DNA of 64,000 bases from Cristatella mucedo. Lineage: Eukaryota > Bryozoa > Phylactolaemata > Cristatellidae. Of this stretch, positions 11,476-23,634 are shown piece after piece. Both the position numbers and the translations under genes were made by a program. Position 1 is the stretch's first letter. Each line of letters begins with the position of its first letter. The notes under the pieces are model-generated. The model was not told where the DNA came from. It saw only the letters and a list, made by a program, of their open reading frames with translations, and did not search any database. The stretch is from assembly GCA_009760855.2 (NCBI GenBank), contig WPIO01000010.1, positions 1,224,001 through 1,288,000 on the forward strand, read 5' to 3'.

Positions 11476-13540
11476 ACTCGTACGAAATTGCAGTCTCACG
11501 CTGATAGCCCCAGGCCGTTTTTCCAGTAGCAGACCTCTTTCGACATACCCACACAAAATTCTCTCACCAGTTTGAATGAAAATCGAATGTACGTCACTTG
11601 GATTTTTAACCGCTTAAAGAGGTTGAAGAGCTTAAAAACTCCGAAAATGTGAACGCATAAAAATGCTCTCGGGAAATGAAAAATAACGCGTTCGCCGAAA
11701 GCCCAGCTGCCCAAGCAACTTTTCTGGCAGTAACTTAAAAAACGGTCGGTGCTACATGCAAAGGAACACCGTTGGATGTGCAACGCCGACAAAAATCTAG
11801 AGCCTCTGCGTGCACTCAGTAAACATTTTAGGTGTATTCAATCGTTACTACATTATTAAGCTCGGTAGAACGACTATCGAATCGCAGTAAGGATGCCTGC
11901 TGCCCATTCGGAGGGGGGCACATTCTCAATAAATATTGCTCGTTTGGCTTTACTTCGCTCTCATGCTATGACGACCAGGAACAAAGCTGATGGATTTTGA
12001 TTTCCTTTGATAAACTTACGCAATTAATGCTCGTCGGTGGTTACTATTTAGCAGTCTACAGAGACGTTAAGAAAAGCATGATTTGCTAGCCCTCCCTTAA
12101 CAGAAAGTCTGACCAAGAGATCAACTTGGAACTAAAGCCCCAAAAGGGTTTCGCTCAAAATGCCTGGTTTTTAGGCTTGGGGTTCATTTGGAGACAGAAT
12201 GCGATTTTGCATCAGCCATCCGGCAAGCCTATTCAGCCCAATCCCCTAACTCATCATTTAGCTTCTGCAGCTAAAATGGTTGCCTCTAGCGTTCCGCCGC
12301 TTAAACTGGATATCCCAAATCTGATTGATTTTTCCGTCGACTAAGTGCCGATAAGTTAACAGTACCCACTCTAATATAAATACACGCATATAAATATATA
12401 TTTATGTATATTTATATATTTAGTTTTTGAAAGTCTTAGTGTATCTTCCGAAAGAGCATGGTCAAAAAGTAATTGTAGACCCCCGTCGATGAAGACGAAG
12501 GGAACCCCCATTTGTTGAGCCTAAAGCTGCATCCAAAAGCTACCTGTGTGGTAGTCTGATGGGATTCCATCTGACAACCTTGGAGACCTCCGTCTGCAGA
12601 ATCAAGCTGAAGCAATGTGCTGAGCCATGCCGCACAGAAACACTCTCTAGCCACTCTAGGAAAACGAATATTACCTATTTCATTTTCGGCGATCCTAAGG
12701 CACTCTGCTCAGAGGGCGGAGCTACCGGAGGAGTGCACCTCTGAAGGAAATGGGCATCCCAACGATTGTCTTACTGCAGGCCTCTTGTGACGCGTCTAAT
12801 AAGAATTCCATTTTCAAGATCTCCTAAAAAGTACCTTCACCCCTTACAAAAAAAGACTAATTACCACCACCTCTCCTCTGGATACTGAACCGTACCATCC
12901 GCGATACATAGGCGAACGATGGGCTAGCATCAATTTTAGCGCCGTCAAAGTAGGACAGCTCATCGTGAGGACCTATCTTTAATATGCACCCCGAAGGCAC
13001 GTTGCCCGTAAAGTCTCTAAAACGATCACTCAACCTTCGTAGCCGCTCCCTGCAATCCCACTGCCCACCGGCAAAGGCTATGCAGCTTTACAGGTGGATA
13101 AACAAAAGGTTGGCTTTTATATCGCGGAATTGGGGACTTGAACAGCTGCAACTTGGGTACAATAAGTTTCAGCCAGGCCGCTTCAGCCGGACCTTCGCAA
13201 GGCAGCTTCAGCCCCCTCCATATGCACTCGATCTTTTGTGGTAGCTGCGCAAGGGTGAGCGAATACGAGTTACGAGTATCCAAGTACTCGTATATTTAGG
13301 ATCGCCGAACTTGAGCCTTGAACTTGAGCCTTGAACTTGAGCTCACCTTGAGAAGCTACGCTCGCTGGAATCAGAAAGAGTCTGCTGTAAAGATCGTGAT
13401 TATGCAGACCCGTAGTGAATTGACCATTACAGTTCGCCTAAGTCAGCTCTATGCAATCACAGACTAAAGATATGAGTCACAATTCATCGGCATATCTCGA
13501 TCGACCAGTGTAGCCGTACGCAAAGCCTGTGCGACAGTAT
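11476..13540. other. Unannotated spacer
   Basis: Mixed DNA with an ATATTTAT-rich stretch at 12375-12422. A short tandem of TTGAACTTGAGCC lies at 13309-13346. No gene is supported. Confidence 0.3.
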
Positions 13541-13629
13541 TTTTTCTGGTGGCTCGTCGACGATACGAGCAACCATTAAACAGGCCCAATGAAACTTACA
13601 CAGGTCAGTGCTCTCTTACCATGAGCTAC

Positions 13630-13791
13630 CGGTACTCAGTAGCAATGCAACCAGAGTGCGAATCGGCAGCTCGTCACGTGCTCCTCGAGGACGTGGCAAA
13701 AGCGAACAAGTTGAAGTCCATAGAAATTACTGTACGCGCTGTACTTGATAAGGCATTAAAAGGAAGAGGTGAAATTACAAAGCAAGAGTAG
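13630..13791 (+). CDS. Unrecognised short ORF or exon
   Basis: An open frame extending upstream to about 13549 ends at TAG. From the ATG at about 13621 the product has AARHVLLEDVAKANKLKSIE followed by ITVRAVLDKALKGRGEITKQ, with the charge pattern of an amphipathic helical protein. ACTTACACAG just upstream (about 13595-13604) could be a splice acceptor. Base composition is not unusual, so GC bias does not explain the open frame. No family is recognised and no partner exons are visible. Confidence 0.25.
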   Translation, partial: RYSVAMQPECESAARHVLLEDVAKANKLKSIEITVRAVLDKALKGRGEITKQE

Positions 13792-13799
13792 CTAAGAAA

Positions 13800-14125
13800 T
13801 TTCTTGAGGATCGCGATTGATGTAGGACATGGTTTGATCTATAGCTCCTGGAGTCACGCTTAAATTATTACAGAGTTCAGAAAGTAGGAACTTACCGAAG
13901 ATGGTCTTTTGGTATGCTTGTGAAATATGGCGTGCCTTAGGATCCATTTTCTCTCAACATTTTCATTGTAATTATTTTAAAAATTATGGCTCTCAATTTT
14001 CCCAACGTGATCTTCAAGTACAATTAAGGAATTTATTTTTAAGTATATTAATGCATCTGTAATTGCAAACTCTTTCCTCCATGCCTTAAGCATCTGGAAC
14101 GCCTTTTAAACTCTCTCAACACCCT
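13800..14125. other. Unannotated AT-rich spacer
   Basis: No gene or repeat is supported. Confidence 0.3.
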
Positions 14126-14129
14126 TGCC

Positions 14130-14690
14130 GCGTCATCTTTCAAAATAACGTTTCCCTAGATGGCAACGTTATCTTCATAGTCAAGTCTGCCTACCTTTAC
14201 CTGCGTAGTATTGCAAAAATGCGGACTTGCTTAGGGTTAGGACCTGACTCTAAACTTGATACAGGCATTTGCAATATCTCGATTAGACTTTTCAATCGAT
14301 TGGTATAAGATCTTCCCGCCTTTGCAATACCATGCTTGCAGCTGGCGTAAAACTACACAACTTCTTAAAATTACGACTTGTTTCACAATCAAGTATCTTA
14401 TCGACACCCAGATACTGTCGCTTACGTTTAGGTTACTCCATTAGCCTTCTCTGGCATACATATATGAATTGTTTCATAATCGGGCCTCCGTCGCACCAGC
14501 AGCTGATCTGACTCTAGTCGTTCGGTTGAGACTCTAATGAACTTAAAATCCTTTGGAGATCATGCCTTCAGCTGTAGTGCTCCCCAAGCGTGTAACTCAC
14601 AACCGACTGATATCATAATACCTCCTGACTTTATAAATGGCTTAAAATTTACCAACTACTTACAACTATACTCATTTTGTGTTAATTTTC
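14130..14690 (+). mobile_element. LINE-A fragment, highly decayed
   Basis: Broken frames keep the order of the LINE-A protein: AGATGGCAACG...TCAAGTCTGCCTACCTTTACC matches the segment before the C-terminal region of the 22.5-24.5 kb copy. Then come AFAISRLDF (compare [15 protein letters not shown] at 26.4 kb), ILSLTFRLLH, and a short echo of the LKSFGDRAF...WNSLP region at 14540-14600. Many stops and indels show an old insertion. Confidence 0.65.
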
Positions 14691-14699
14691 TGTGTTCCT

Positions 14700-17035
14700 A
14701 GCTGTTCAGAAATCGGGTACATTCTAACTAATATTTTTCATTTACAATCAGCTTAAAGCGTATGAAGAGATGTATACGTTGCTCATGGTGTGCTAGGTAA
14801 CTGCAGTTTATTCTCATTATTACAGAAAAGCATTTACATAGGTATGTTGCAAGGCACGTTCTTCATAGATATAAGGAGGGTGTTTAATTTCTCTGGCAGC
14901 TTTGGACCTACCTGATGAGGCTGAACGTGAATGACACACTTTTCAGTTGTCGTGCGATGAGCTGCCTTTATCTGGCCCTCCTCAATATAATCCTGGCTAT
15001 GTCCCCAGCATCAAGCTTACATGTATGGCTAATTAATAGCAGCTCTCCGGCTGTGCCTACGCTGGACTGCCAATTTGTTTTGGCTGGGCTATCAAAATAG
15101 CCATTAAGCCTGTGCAGCTGGTTTGCATACAGCTACACAGGCTTAGTGAAGAACCCGATGAGAGACCGTGTTTTTTATTTTTCTCTGAAGGAGCTGCCAT
15201 AGCTACTCGCCTCGATCAACTAATGCAGGGTAAAGATTTTACTCCGACACACAAGCCCGCCATTGCTGGCTTCTTCAATGCCTACCAACCTGCTGCACCA
15301 TTGCGGCATGGTTGTGCCGTCGGGTCTGCTATGGTCAATAAATTACCCTTTCTATTTCATTTTCTAAAGACAGATACTTACTTATAGTGTTGGTGACCCA
15401 CAACTGTTCTCTACAGCTCCGATACTGTGAAACTTTCTTTCACAAATAATGCACAGCGACGTCTTCTATCCTGCTTCCGACTGTGGCAAATCCTGTCCAG
15501 CAGCCCTAAGCTGTTATTTCAATGCTACCCACCACCTGTAATGCCTTCCTGAGCCAGTTCCTGCTTTTTACGTTCTCTGTATTGCTTGAGAGCTTGGAAT
15601 TTTCTCGCCACCATTTTCTCGCTCACCAAAAGTAATTAAGGCTTCAAGTGTACCAGGGAAAAATCTTCAATGTAAGCTCACGTAGTCCTTCGGACTACGT
15701 TAAGTTAAAAATTGAGATAACTTATATTCCACATGGCATTTTTCCCGCTACAAAAAATACAGCTGTTAAATAAGTCGGCATGTACTTTACTTTTACTTTA
15801 TTGGGGAACTGGGGAAGGGTTCCACTAGCGCGTAGTGTTCTAGATTCGTAAACATCGATAGCTTGCTATAGTCTTTTGTCGGCATAGTCAGGCTGACTGA
15901 CTTACGTAGCTCAAGCAGAGTTTTCTTGTGCCCCTCCCCAGACAGATAAAAAAGGCCAAGCTATTCTACTTCCGTCTTCCAGCAGCCAGCGAGTTGCGTC
16001 TCTTTGATACATAGAAAGCGAGGTTAAAAATCGCGACCAAAGCTGGAGCGAGAATCATTCAATATCCATCAGAGGCAAATGGAAGAGCAGCGCACACGTG
16101 CTGCGCTAGAAAAGGCCGCTACGTGCGGGAGCTTCTGCAGCTATTGCATCGTTGGCGGCCGTAATAAGCTCGACGACGATAAGCGAGCGCTATTGGCATC
16201 CGACCGCCCCGAGACGCTCGCGCAAGAAGCCCGGATCCAATCGCCCGGCTGCTGGTACCGAAAGCGTTCCTCCGAGGCTTTAGCAACGGCAGACGATTGC
16301 TAATGAAGTAACTTACCCTTACCGACGGAACGCACCGTGTGAGCAATACAAAGCAACAGCCGTTTTTTTCTAAATCCGCAGCCCACTGAAAGTGCCCTAC
16401 GGAAATAGTAATTATAAATTCTACCTAATTTAAAAACTATCAACGTTATTGTATCTGCCACGAACAGCTTCAGCACAGCAACGTAACTTTCCAGGCCGAA
16501 GACTTCCAAACTCTACATGCATACCACTTCCGGTGCTCATACGACCGGCCGACCGGCCAAGATACGTGTAAGGCTGTGCCCCCTCTAAAAACTCTGGCTG
16601 GACCAACGCAGCACAGACGAATATATCGTGCTACGAGAAATCCTGCAGCTGCAAAGCTGAGAATCCAAGCGGTTTTTTACCGAATGCATTCGAAAGCATT
16701 ATCGGAAAACAGTATGCAGTTTTGAAAACACGCCCGTAATTCTGTTGGAAATCTGAAAACGTATTCCAAATAGGAAGAGATTGGTGAAAGGATAAAGCCC
16801 TTCGCCATATCGGCATTGCAGCCCGGGCTTTTTGATAGTTCAACTGTCAAATCATTGGAATAAGGGCCGCGTTAGCCAATTCTTTGCTAGCTTCAAGTCT
16901 GCTTAGACAGTGCGCCCAGCAAAGAGCAAGCCAACCTAACATTGATCATTCCTGGTAGCAAATGTGAAGGTCAACCTTGAAGAAAAAGCAACATTGCACG
17001 TAGCAATTTTACATGAAAGTGAGATCTCGTGCATA
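14700..17035. other. Unannotated spacer
   Basis: Mixed composition. A perfect 9-bp hairpin lies at 15680-15700. A GC-rich patch at 16080-16290 carries a short open frame with no recognisable content. Confidence 0.3.
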
Positions 17036-17039
17036 GCGT

Positions 17040-17430
17040 CAACTCAGCACTCAGAGGCATGAGACCGGGGTCTCGCGAGCGGCGAGAGATTCGAGCCATT
17101 CGAGCGCCAGTGCTGGGCCCACTGGACAAGTGAGTTCGCGGTCGCAGTGCGGCGGACTCGGCGCCCGCGTACTCGTCGCCCACCCGCCCGCCCGCGCCTA
17201 GCCGCCGCCGCCCTGGCCCTTTCAAGCGCTTTCGCTTCCACGTCCAACGCAGCGAGAGGAGCATCGATGCGCCTGGGGCGGTGCCTAAGCGGAGAAGAAT
17301 GGCTCAGTATTTGCGCTCGTGCGAGCAGCGTTCCGCCGAGGACGAGGAGTAGAAGGAGCGGAGGTATTGACCGCTCCGGCGGCCACTGGCGCGAAGACGC
17401 TGCCGCCGCTCCTAGCTCGAGCTAGTATCG
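17040..17430. other. CpG-rich island
   Basis: A compact GC- and CpG-rich block in AT-richer surroundings, with CCCGCC words. Open frames exist on both strands but none has a supporting motif. Promoter or first-exon function is possible. Confidence 0.4.
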
Positions 17431-18375
17431 AAACGCGGGCTGCTGAGTGCTGATTCCTTCACGAGGGCAGTGCTTGAAATTGCATCAGGTATACTGTGCA
17501 AGCGAGGTGGCATCTCGAGGAGGATCCTAGCAGGCTTGCTCCATCCCCCCACTACCCAGCATGATAGTAGGGCAATTCTCTTCGTTCTTTTGATTTCCTG
17601 CACCCCGGCTTCATGTCTGCGACTCGGCAAAACGCTTCCAAAAATTCTAACGCTTTCTTTGACTCTTGGTGGCTAGATCGCGCACTCAGATTGATCGATA
17701 GCTGAATCCTGGCGAACAGTCCACACCTGCAATCGGTTTACGGTGGGAGTGAATCCGGAAACTTCGCCACTAGGATAAGCCACTGGCGCTGGCGCACATC
17801 GCTTCCGTGGGCATCTCTCACTAACATTCTTGAATGATTTCTTCCATATAGTTTATAGGAATTTATACGGGGCTCTGGAGCTCCTGTTTGAAGACTGCGT
17901 ATGCTGACGGTGCTCAATACTCTGCGCTTGAAATTTAGCGGTCTGAATGCACTCTGCATATCAACCAATAGCAAAGAAGCTCGTATCTTCTTATTTGTTA
18001 AAAATGGTAGATGGGACGATCCAATCATTCATCGAGCACGGTTTGCATTCGAACTGTGATTACCTAATATATTAAATATTTGTTTACAGAAATGGACATG
18101 GCAAAATGCTTGTCCCAGGCTGATTAGACTTGTGCTCTGCATAAAAAAACGATTCTGAATATTGTGCAAAGACAGGGTATGTGTTGAAAGAATGGTAAAT
18201 TCTCACTCAAGAATAGCTCGAGCTACAAAGTCCAATGTTTGGGGCAAGACTGAAATGCTGAGCCAAAGTCAGCAATCCATTCCTGCATTGAAATGTAAGC
18301 AGACCAATTCCTAACATGCTATTGATCTCTTTATGATTTCAATCGACTAGGAATGATTTGAGTCTATCTCTTCCA
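17431..18375. other. Unannotated spacer
   Basis: No gene or repeat is supported. Confidence 0.3.
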
Positions 18376-18424
18376 AAAAGGTCGAGCTCTTCGCAGAACG
18401 TAGCGAGCTCGGACAATCTTACAT

Positions 18425-18565
18425 TAGTTAGGGTACTCGCCCCGACCAAGGTCCGGCCGATGATGTGGGCTCGAGCTCCGTGGCATATATGAAGCGTATG
18501 AATAGCGATTAAGTTCTCTTAGGGCGCTATGCAAATGAATTATATATTATATGTACTATATGTAG
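18425..18565 (+). mobile_element. SINE-B copy, 5'-truncated or decayed
   Basis: GTGGGCTCGAGCTCCGTGGCA, GAAGCGTATGAATAGCGATT and AAGTTCTCTTAGGGCGCTAT match SINE-B at 7915-8035 closely. The tRNA-like head is poorly kept. Confidence 0.7.
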
Positions 18566-18569
18566 GAAA

Positions 18570-19000
18570 ATCATGAAACTCGTTGTGCAAGCAGATATCG
18601 GGTTGGCTGGAACATTTGTATGGGGGACCTCCTTCCAGTGACAACACAAGACTGGTTCTACGAAGTGCAAATCACTGCAAGTGTGGCAAACATCAATCTT
18701 CTGCTTTTGAAATCAATAGCCACAACCCAAAGGTGACAATATCCTAATATTACTTCGGATATTTACGCGAATTCAGTTAATACGCCAAAGCTTTATATCA
18801 ACCTCCGACTCTAGTGACTCCCGTGAAAAAGCTCGTTAAAACCTAATCACAAAGCTCATTTGTGCTTAGCTAAGCACATTTACCATGATTTTACAGCGAA
18901 ACGCTGCCTCTTCACCCGGAATTTCGTAGCAGCGGGTTGGTAAATCGCCGGCGGGCCGGGGGTGGTAGCTGGACAGGCAGACGACTAAGAGCCGCAGCTG
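18570..19000. other. Unannotated spacer
   Basis: Mixed DNA becoming CpG-rich after about 18900. It would be intronic if the minus-strand exon at 19010-19200 is real. Confidence 0.3.
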
Positions 19001-19009
19001 GGTACTCAC

Positions 19010-19200
19010 ATGAGCGTCACTGCCACTGTTCGACCCATGTACGTGGCAGCAACATGCTGCGCGGCGGCACGCCCATCCACTGACTCAGCATCGCTGCCAT
19101 TCCTGACGCCACCGACGAAGCTGCCGGCGCCTAGTAGCCGGCGCTTGACGCCTACCAGCCGGCTCTTGAAGCTAGCAATATAGTCGTGCATAGACAGGCC
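19010..19200 (-). CDS. Candidate internal exon, unrecognised protein
   Basis: The minus-strand frame begins after a CACAACAG acceptor and reads GLSMHDYIASFKSRLVGVKR then RLLGAGSFVGGVRNGSDAES, ending VAATYMGRTVAVTL before a consensus GTGAGT donor at 19009-19004. The stop codon of this frame (TGA) exists only because the donor follows. Length is 191 nt, a usual internal exon size. The product has a basic amphipathic stretch followed by a Gly-rich loop; no family is recognised. The acceptor has a weak pyrimidine tract, and an ATG at 19191 could instead start translation. Confidence 0.4.
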
Positions 19201-20160
19201 CTGTTGTGACTGTCGCCGATCGGCACCCATTGCATGAGGCAAGGCACGATGTCCACAACCCTAGCGGCAACGCTCCCTCATCTAGCCACTGTCCTCGTCA
19301 ACTGGCCACCCAGTAGGGGCAGGACGGTGCCGCCGACGGGTTGCTCGTGCCGCTGTCAATGCTCTGCGCCAGGGCAGCGGGGCAGAGCTCAGCCAGCGAC
19401 TGCATCCACCCTCCTCGGCGCTGGCTGATGGCCCCGACGGCACGAAGCTCAGTGTGCCGCACTTAGCCGGCCAATGCAAACAAGCCGAGGGGATAATGAC
19501 TGCTTTCAGCCTTCTGTCACCGCGAGACAACGGCTCGCAATTCCCTTCGGTAGTGCGTGCGCCCGGCCAAGTCAAGCCGCCACCCACGGTGAGTGCCTCG
19601 GTGCACCGCCGAGACTGGTCACCCGAGCTTTCAGCACGCGTATTGCCCGATCACAGCTCTCGCTGCTGCTGGCCTTGGCGGACGGACGCATGCCGCGTGC
19701 GTCTGCGGAGGCTCGAAGCAGCAGACGACCAGCAGCTGCCTTTGCTCCATGTGCGTCAGACGCGGGGCGCACACACAGTCGGACTTGTTTTGGTAGCGAG
19801 CGTGTACATACTCTCCTACGTTCGGCCATGCCTTCCGCTAACCTTCAATAGTGCTCTGCTTTGCGGCCCGTTTGCACTAACACGTGCGCAATCAAAGCTC
19901 GGCGAAGGCGACCGTTCGATACGGCTCCCCTGGCGGCCGCATTCTAGCACGCGGGAATCAAGTATGGCTCGTCAATTTCCTGCTTGCCTAATGCACTTCA
20001 CGGCCACGAGCAGCGTCTAAAGTGGTCTATTCAGCCTCTGCAGCAGCCGCCCTTCATCCAGCCACTGAGCCACTGTTTATTACCTACGTCGCCAGCTGAG
20101 CACGGCATTCAGCTACAGTAGCTACGTAGCAGCTCTTCCTCGAGGCGTGCTGTCTGCGAC
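19201..20160. other. GC-rich block, no further gene model
   Basis: CpG-rich sequence with overlapping open frames on both strands up to 188 codons (19454-20020, +). The frames show no motif, repeat or splice pattern that favours one, so none is called. Confidence 0.3.
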
Positions 20161-22460
20161 GAGTGAGTCGCGGACATAAGCAGGCTCTCAGACCGAGACG
20201 CTCGAAAGCCCATTCGTCTGCAAATGTGTTCAACGATAGCAATGACAGTAATGCGTCGTTAATAACCTGCTATAGACTAACTAGTTCAGCAGCTCAGAGC
20301 AAAACAAGCAATAAAAGACAATTCACCACGGCCCAGCGAATGCTGTGGGGAGTAGGTCGGCGTTTGGCTACCGAAAAGCATGGTGTCAAGCTTAGACAAG
20401 CATACAAAAGTACACGACTGGGCACTCTAAATTCGTTGATTAGTACGACTACCGATTAGTAGCATGCACTGAATCATGCACGTGTAGGCATTCAAAGCCC
20501 ACGGAAAAAAGACAATTTCACCGCGGCATTATAAAAACGTGTCACTTTAGATCTTTGTCACTACTACTGACTTAATGATCACTGCAAAAGAGTCATACAT
20601 TAAGTTGCTTGGCAGCCGAGTCGATACTAGATGCGAGCTTATTCCAGGACAATTATAATGATGAATCACAGTCGGTTTCGCAGTGAAGTGGTTCTTCATC
20701 CATCAATAGCTAAATTGGTGAGACTCCGGGGGTGTAGCTTGGCTAGCTCACCCATATTGCGTCAGCAATATGGGTGAGCCTGGTTGTTATGTGATGCCAG
20801 AATGTATTGCTGCTACTTGGCTGTTACAGAGAAGCGCCAATAGATTTTTGCAGCTTCGTCCCCATACCATGGCCAAGTATCGCCTACTATTTTGAACTTT
20901 CAGTATGCCAGGGGGCATTATCTTACCTCTGACTGGCTAACAGGTTATACAATCCTGTGAACAGATTTTAGCCCTCAGCTCGTTTGCAGCGTCGCCCAGA
21001 CTCAAACTGTTGACACTGTCGGACGGATGTAAGCAGCGAAGCTCAGCCCAAGTGCGTTCAGAGAGTTTGCTCAACGACAATCGGAATGTTTCCAGCTCCA
21101 TCGGCGAAATCAATCTTTGAACTGCCGTATCTGCTCCCCGTGCGTCGGGCACGTGACTGTAGCTAGAGTTCACTGCCACTTGGCTGCGTACCCGAGCAGC
21201 CAGAGTGCAGTCAGCAGCTATCGATTGCCAGCGTTTGGCCCTGAGGCTGCTCGAGGAAAATCGTGGCATCAGAAGGGGAAAAGATCGCGCACATGCTGCA
21301 AGTGGTCGCAGCTTAGAGTGATCCGGTGCATGCACTTCGTTTACCTACCTCGGTGAACGAGTCTGCCCTCTTTTATTTCCGGGTCAGCACGCACCGAGCT
21401 CGCGCCCTCACTTACTCTGACTGTGCTCTCACGAGGACGGTTTGGACTGATTGGACGGGAACTGAACGAGAGCTGAAGCCTCGCTGTACTCTCTTGCAGA
21501 TTGCTGTAGTTTAGTGAGCTAATTTTCTCCTAGGAGGCCATCTTCTGCCTGTCTCTCGATGGTAAACTGCTGGTGAATTAGGTCTTTACTAAGAACACAG
21601 CCGCACCTCTCACTTTGCTGAGTGACCCGCCCCACGACACTCGAGTGTCTGCCGCCCGAGGGCTTTCGCCCTGGCCGTCATTACTGACGCCAATTCTCGC
21701 TCGGCATTGGTGGTACTATACATTGTGTTGTCATTCTGCAGCCTGTAGCAGTCAACGTAAATGAAAGCGGCGTCATATTTTTGAACTTGCGTATACCTTG
21801 TAACCCTAAGTAGTACTTAAAAGTTAGCTCTAAAATTTGATGAAGACGTGAAGAATGGAACGCAGGCCCTAATTCCTTTCTAACAAGCACGCACCTCATT
21901 TAAGGTACATCCTTTCGCTTGGGCATTAAAAAATTGAGTGTCCAATTTGTGCTGATCCACAACATCAATGTGTGATCCAATAATTGTTTGAGCTGCCATT
22001 AATAGTGAAAACCTTGGCCCGATGTTAGATTCTCGTAATTTTCTACCCTTCCTTTGTGATTGGCATTCAGTAGAAATTTTCTTGAATAACTTGATCTTGG
22101 GTCATAACAACATCGTGGGGCAACACTAAATGCCCGTGAGTAACTAACATTCGTGACCGTTTTTCGGTCTCGTTGCTGCGGCACTCTTACAGTCCTGCCA
22201 GTAAAGCAGTGTTGTCTTCGTGTGCTTTTGCCCCGAGACAGCTTTCACTGAAGCTTCGATAGCACTTGGTGACCTTCACTATGTGGTTGTGATCGTGCGC
22301 ATAGATTATCGTTTTGTTATTTTCATTCAAATGCGCACCTGCATGTACCTGTTTCTGCTAAGGCTCGCTATCTTTTCTGGCAATAATCGGAGCTATTTAG
22401 AAGAAGCATGTTTCTCTAGCTTCTTTGCAAATAATGGATGGATATGATCTGCGAATTCAT
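20161..22460. other. Unannotated spacer
   Basis: Mixed DNA holding a perfect 15-bp hairpin at 20746-20779. ORFs here (20937-21335 -, 21117-21356 +) are shadows without recognisable content. Confidence 0.3.
20746..20779. repeat. Perfect 15-bp inverted repeat, 4-nt loop
   Basis: GCTCACCCATATTGC is followed by GTCA and then its exact reverse complement. The flanking TGGGTGAGCC resembles the first bases of SINE-A heads, but no SINE body follows. Confidence 0.9.
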
Positions 22461-22464
22461 TGCT

Positions 22465-22811
22465 CTTGTAATTCCCCCTCTAGATTCATTAACCGCCGTG
22501 TCTTGATTTACCTCAATGTCCACTTTCAAGCCAGGCACTAGTGATCTTGTCTTGAAGTTAATCTCACGGTTAAAGAATATTAATAGCCCTCTTGACCGCA
22601 TTACCACTGTATGCCTTTCAAGATGTGTAGAATACCTTGATCGCCGCTTAACTGATAACATTACTTCATTCTTAGCCTCAGGTCTTGTCCGCGCGTCCTT
22701 CAAAAAGCCTTCCTTAAGGCCATTCATTAAGAAGCTAACACTTGACCAGGTGAACTTGCGATTAATTAATTCCTATTTCAGTGGGATCATTCGGAGCACT
22801 AATGTGTCAAT
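22465..22811 (+). mobile_element. LINE-A reverse transcriptase fragment, part 1
   Basis: The frame (22516-22821) reads INSPLDRITTVCLSRCVEYL then DNITSFLASGLVRASFKKPS, LRPFIKKLTLDQVNLRLINS. This is the start of the RT domain of L2/CR1-type LINEs (pattern: LDP.PT.LLK, ...SL..G.VP..FK.A.V.PL.KK..LD...L.NYRP). The NYRPIS-like motif is lost. The fragment is cut off by a SINE-A insertion at 22812. Confidence 0.75.
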
Positions 22812-22990
22812 AAATAAATAAATCCTAGCTGATTAAACAGCCTTTTTTTGTATAGCGACAGAAGAGCCTTTACGGCTATCACCACCGCTTGCAGTGGCGA
22901 TAAAGAATCGCCCACAGCGGGAATCAAGCCCACGACCTCGGGACCGAGGTCGTGAAAGCAACCACTTTACCTAGTGTGCCATCACGGCTC
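22812..22990 (-). mobile_element. SINE-A copy inserted in LINE-A
   Basis: Reverse-strand SINE-A: (AAAT)n, CCTAGCTGATTAAACAG, the body CAGAAGAGCCTTTACGGCTA and CTTGCAGTGGCGATAAAG, then the enlarged hairpin (22931-22954, 11-bp perfect arms, 2-nt loop) and the A-box side ending at GGTGAGCCGTGATGGCAC on the minus strand. The hairpin arms are identical to those at 4770-4793, while the loop is GA instead of CC. Confidence 0.88.
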
Positions 22991-23079
22991 ACCAAAACTT
23001 AACGCCCAACGTGGGGCACGAACCCACGACCCTGGGGTCGCCACTTATCCCATGTGTCTTTTAAATATGGGAAAGTCCG

Positions 23080-23320
23080 GGGCTCTGTGTTTGGTTCACT
23101 ATTTTTACAATGTATACTCTTTCCCTGGCTCACGAGCACTGCCGTCACTTTTATTTGCATGCAGATGACTTACAGTTGCACCTTTGCTATGATTCTGCCC
23201 AGCCCTACACCAAGTCTAGCTCTCTGAACTGCCTTGGGATTTTCATTTACGGAATTCGCATGTGAATATCAGCAAACTGTCTCATAAAGAAGGACGATAA
23301 AAACCAATTTACTAGTTATT
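23080..23320 (+). mobile_element. LINE-A reverse transcriptase fragment, part 2
   Basis: TMYTLSLAHEHCRHFYLHAD followed by DLQLHLCYDSAQPY is the catalytic YADD region of the LINE-A RT (compare LYT.PLA...FHLYADDTQLYL), with Tyr changed to His. It continues the copy broken at 22812. Confidence 0.7.
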
Positions 23321-23347
23321 TGGAAACCAACCCCACTCATAATGAAG

Positions 23348-23349
<2 letters not shown>

Positions 23350-23402
<53 letters not shown>
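23350..23402. repeat. (AT)n microsatellite
   Basis: About 52 bases of pure AT dinucleotide, within the decayed LINE-A copy and next to SINE-B. Confidence 0.97.
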
Positions 23403-23404
<2 letters not shown>

Positions 23405-23405
<1 letters not shown>

Positions 23406-23578
23406 TGTAGATATACTTTAATGGTTTAGCACCCTTAGAGAACTTAATCTCTAATCGGGCGCTTCACATATGCCATGAGGCTCGAGCCCACGACCTCGGT
23501 CAGTAAATAATTCATCTTGAGCTTAATAGAGCCGAGCACCTTAACCACTGCACCACCAGCCTCGCATCCTATTCCTGA
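23405..23578 (-). mobile_element. SINE-B copy, best preserved
   Basis: On the minus strand it reads GGCTGGTGGTGCAGTGGTTA (A box), later GGTCGTGGGCTCGAGCC (B-box region), GTGAAGCGCCCGATT and then the stem-loop AGAGATTAAGTTCTCT (23437-23452) followed by AAGGGTGCT. The last part equals the 3' end of LINE-A, where the same 16-base stem-loop is found at 25721-25736 in the minus-strand copy. The element carries no ORF and sits inside the 22.5-24.5 kb LINE-A remnant. Confidence 0.85.
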
Positions 23579-23634
23579 AAAGGGCTCAGCCAGCATATCA
23601 TCTGTAGCTTTCGCATGCATTGTGGATTTCCTCT

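Noticed and set aside
14911-14940. Hammerhead-like CTGATGAG core
   Set aside because: The required GAAA and third stem are absent; other CTGATGA occurrences also lack them.
19454-20020. 188-codon + strand ORF
   Set aside because: No recognisable domain, other frames also open, no splice support.
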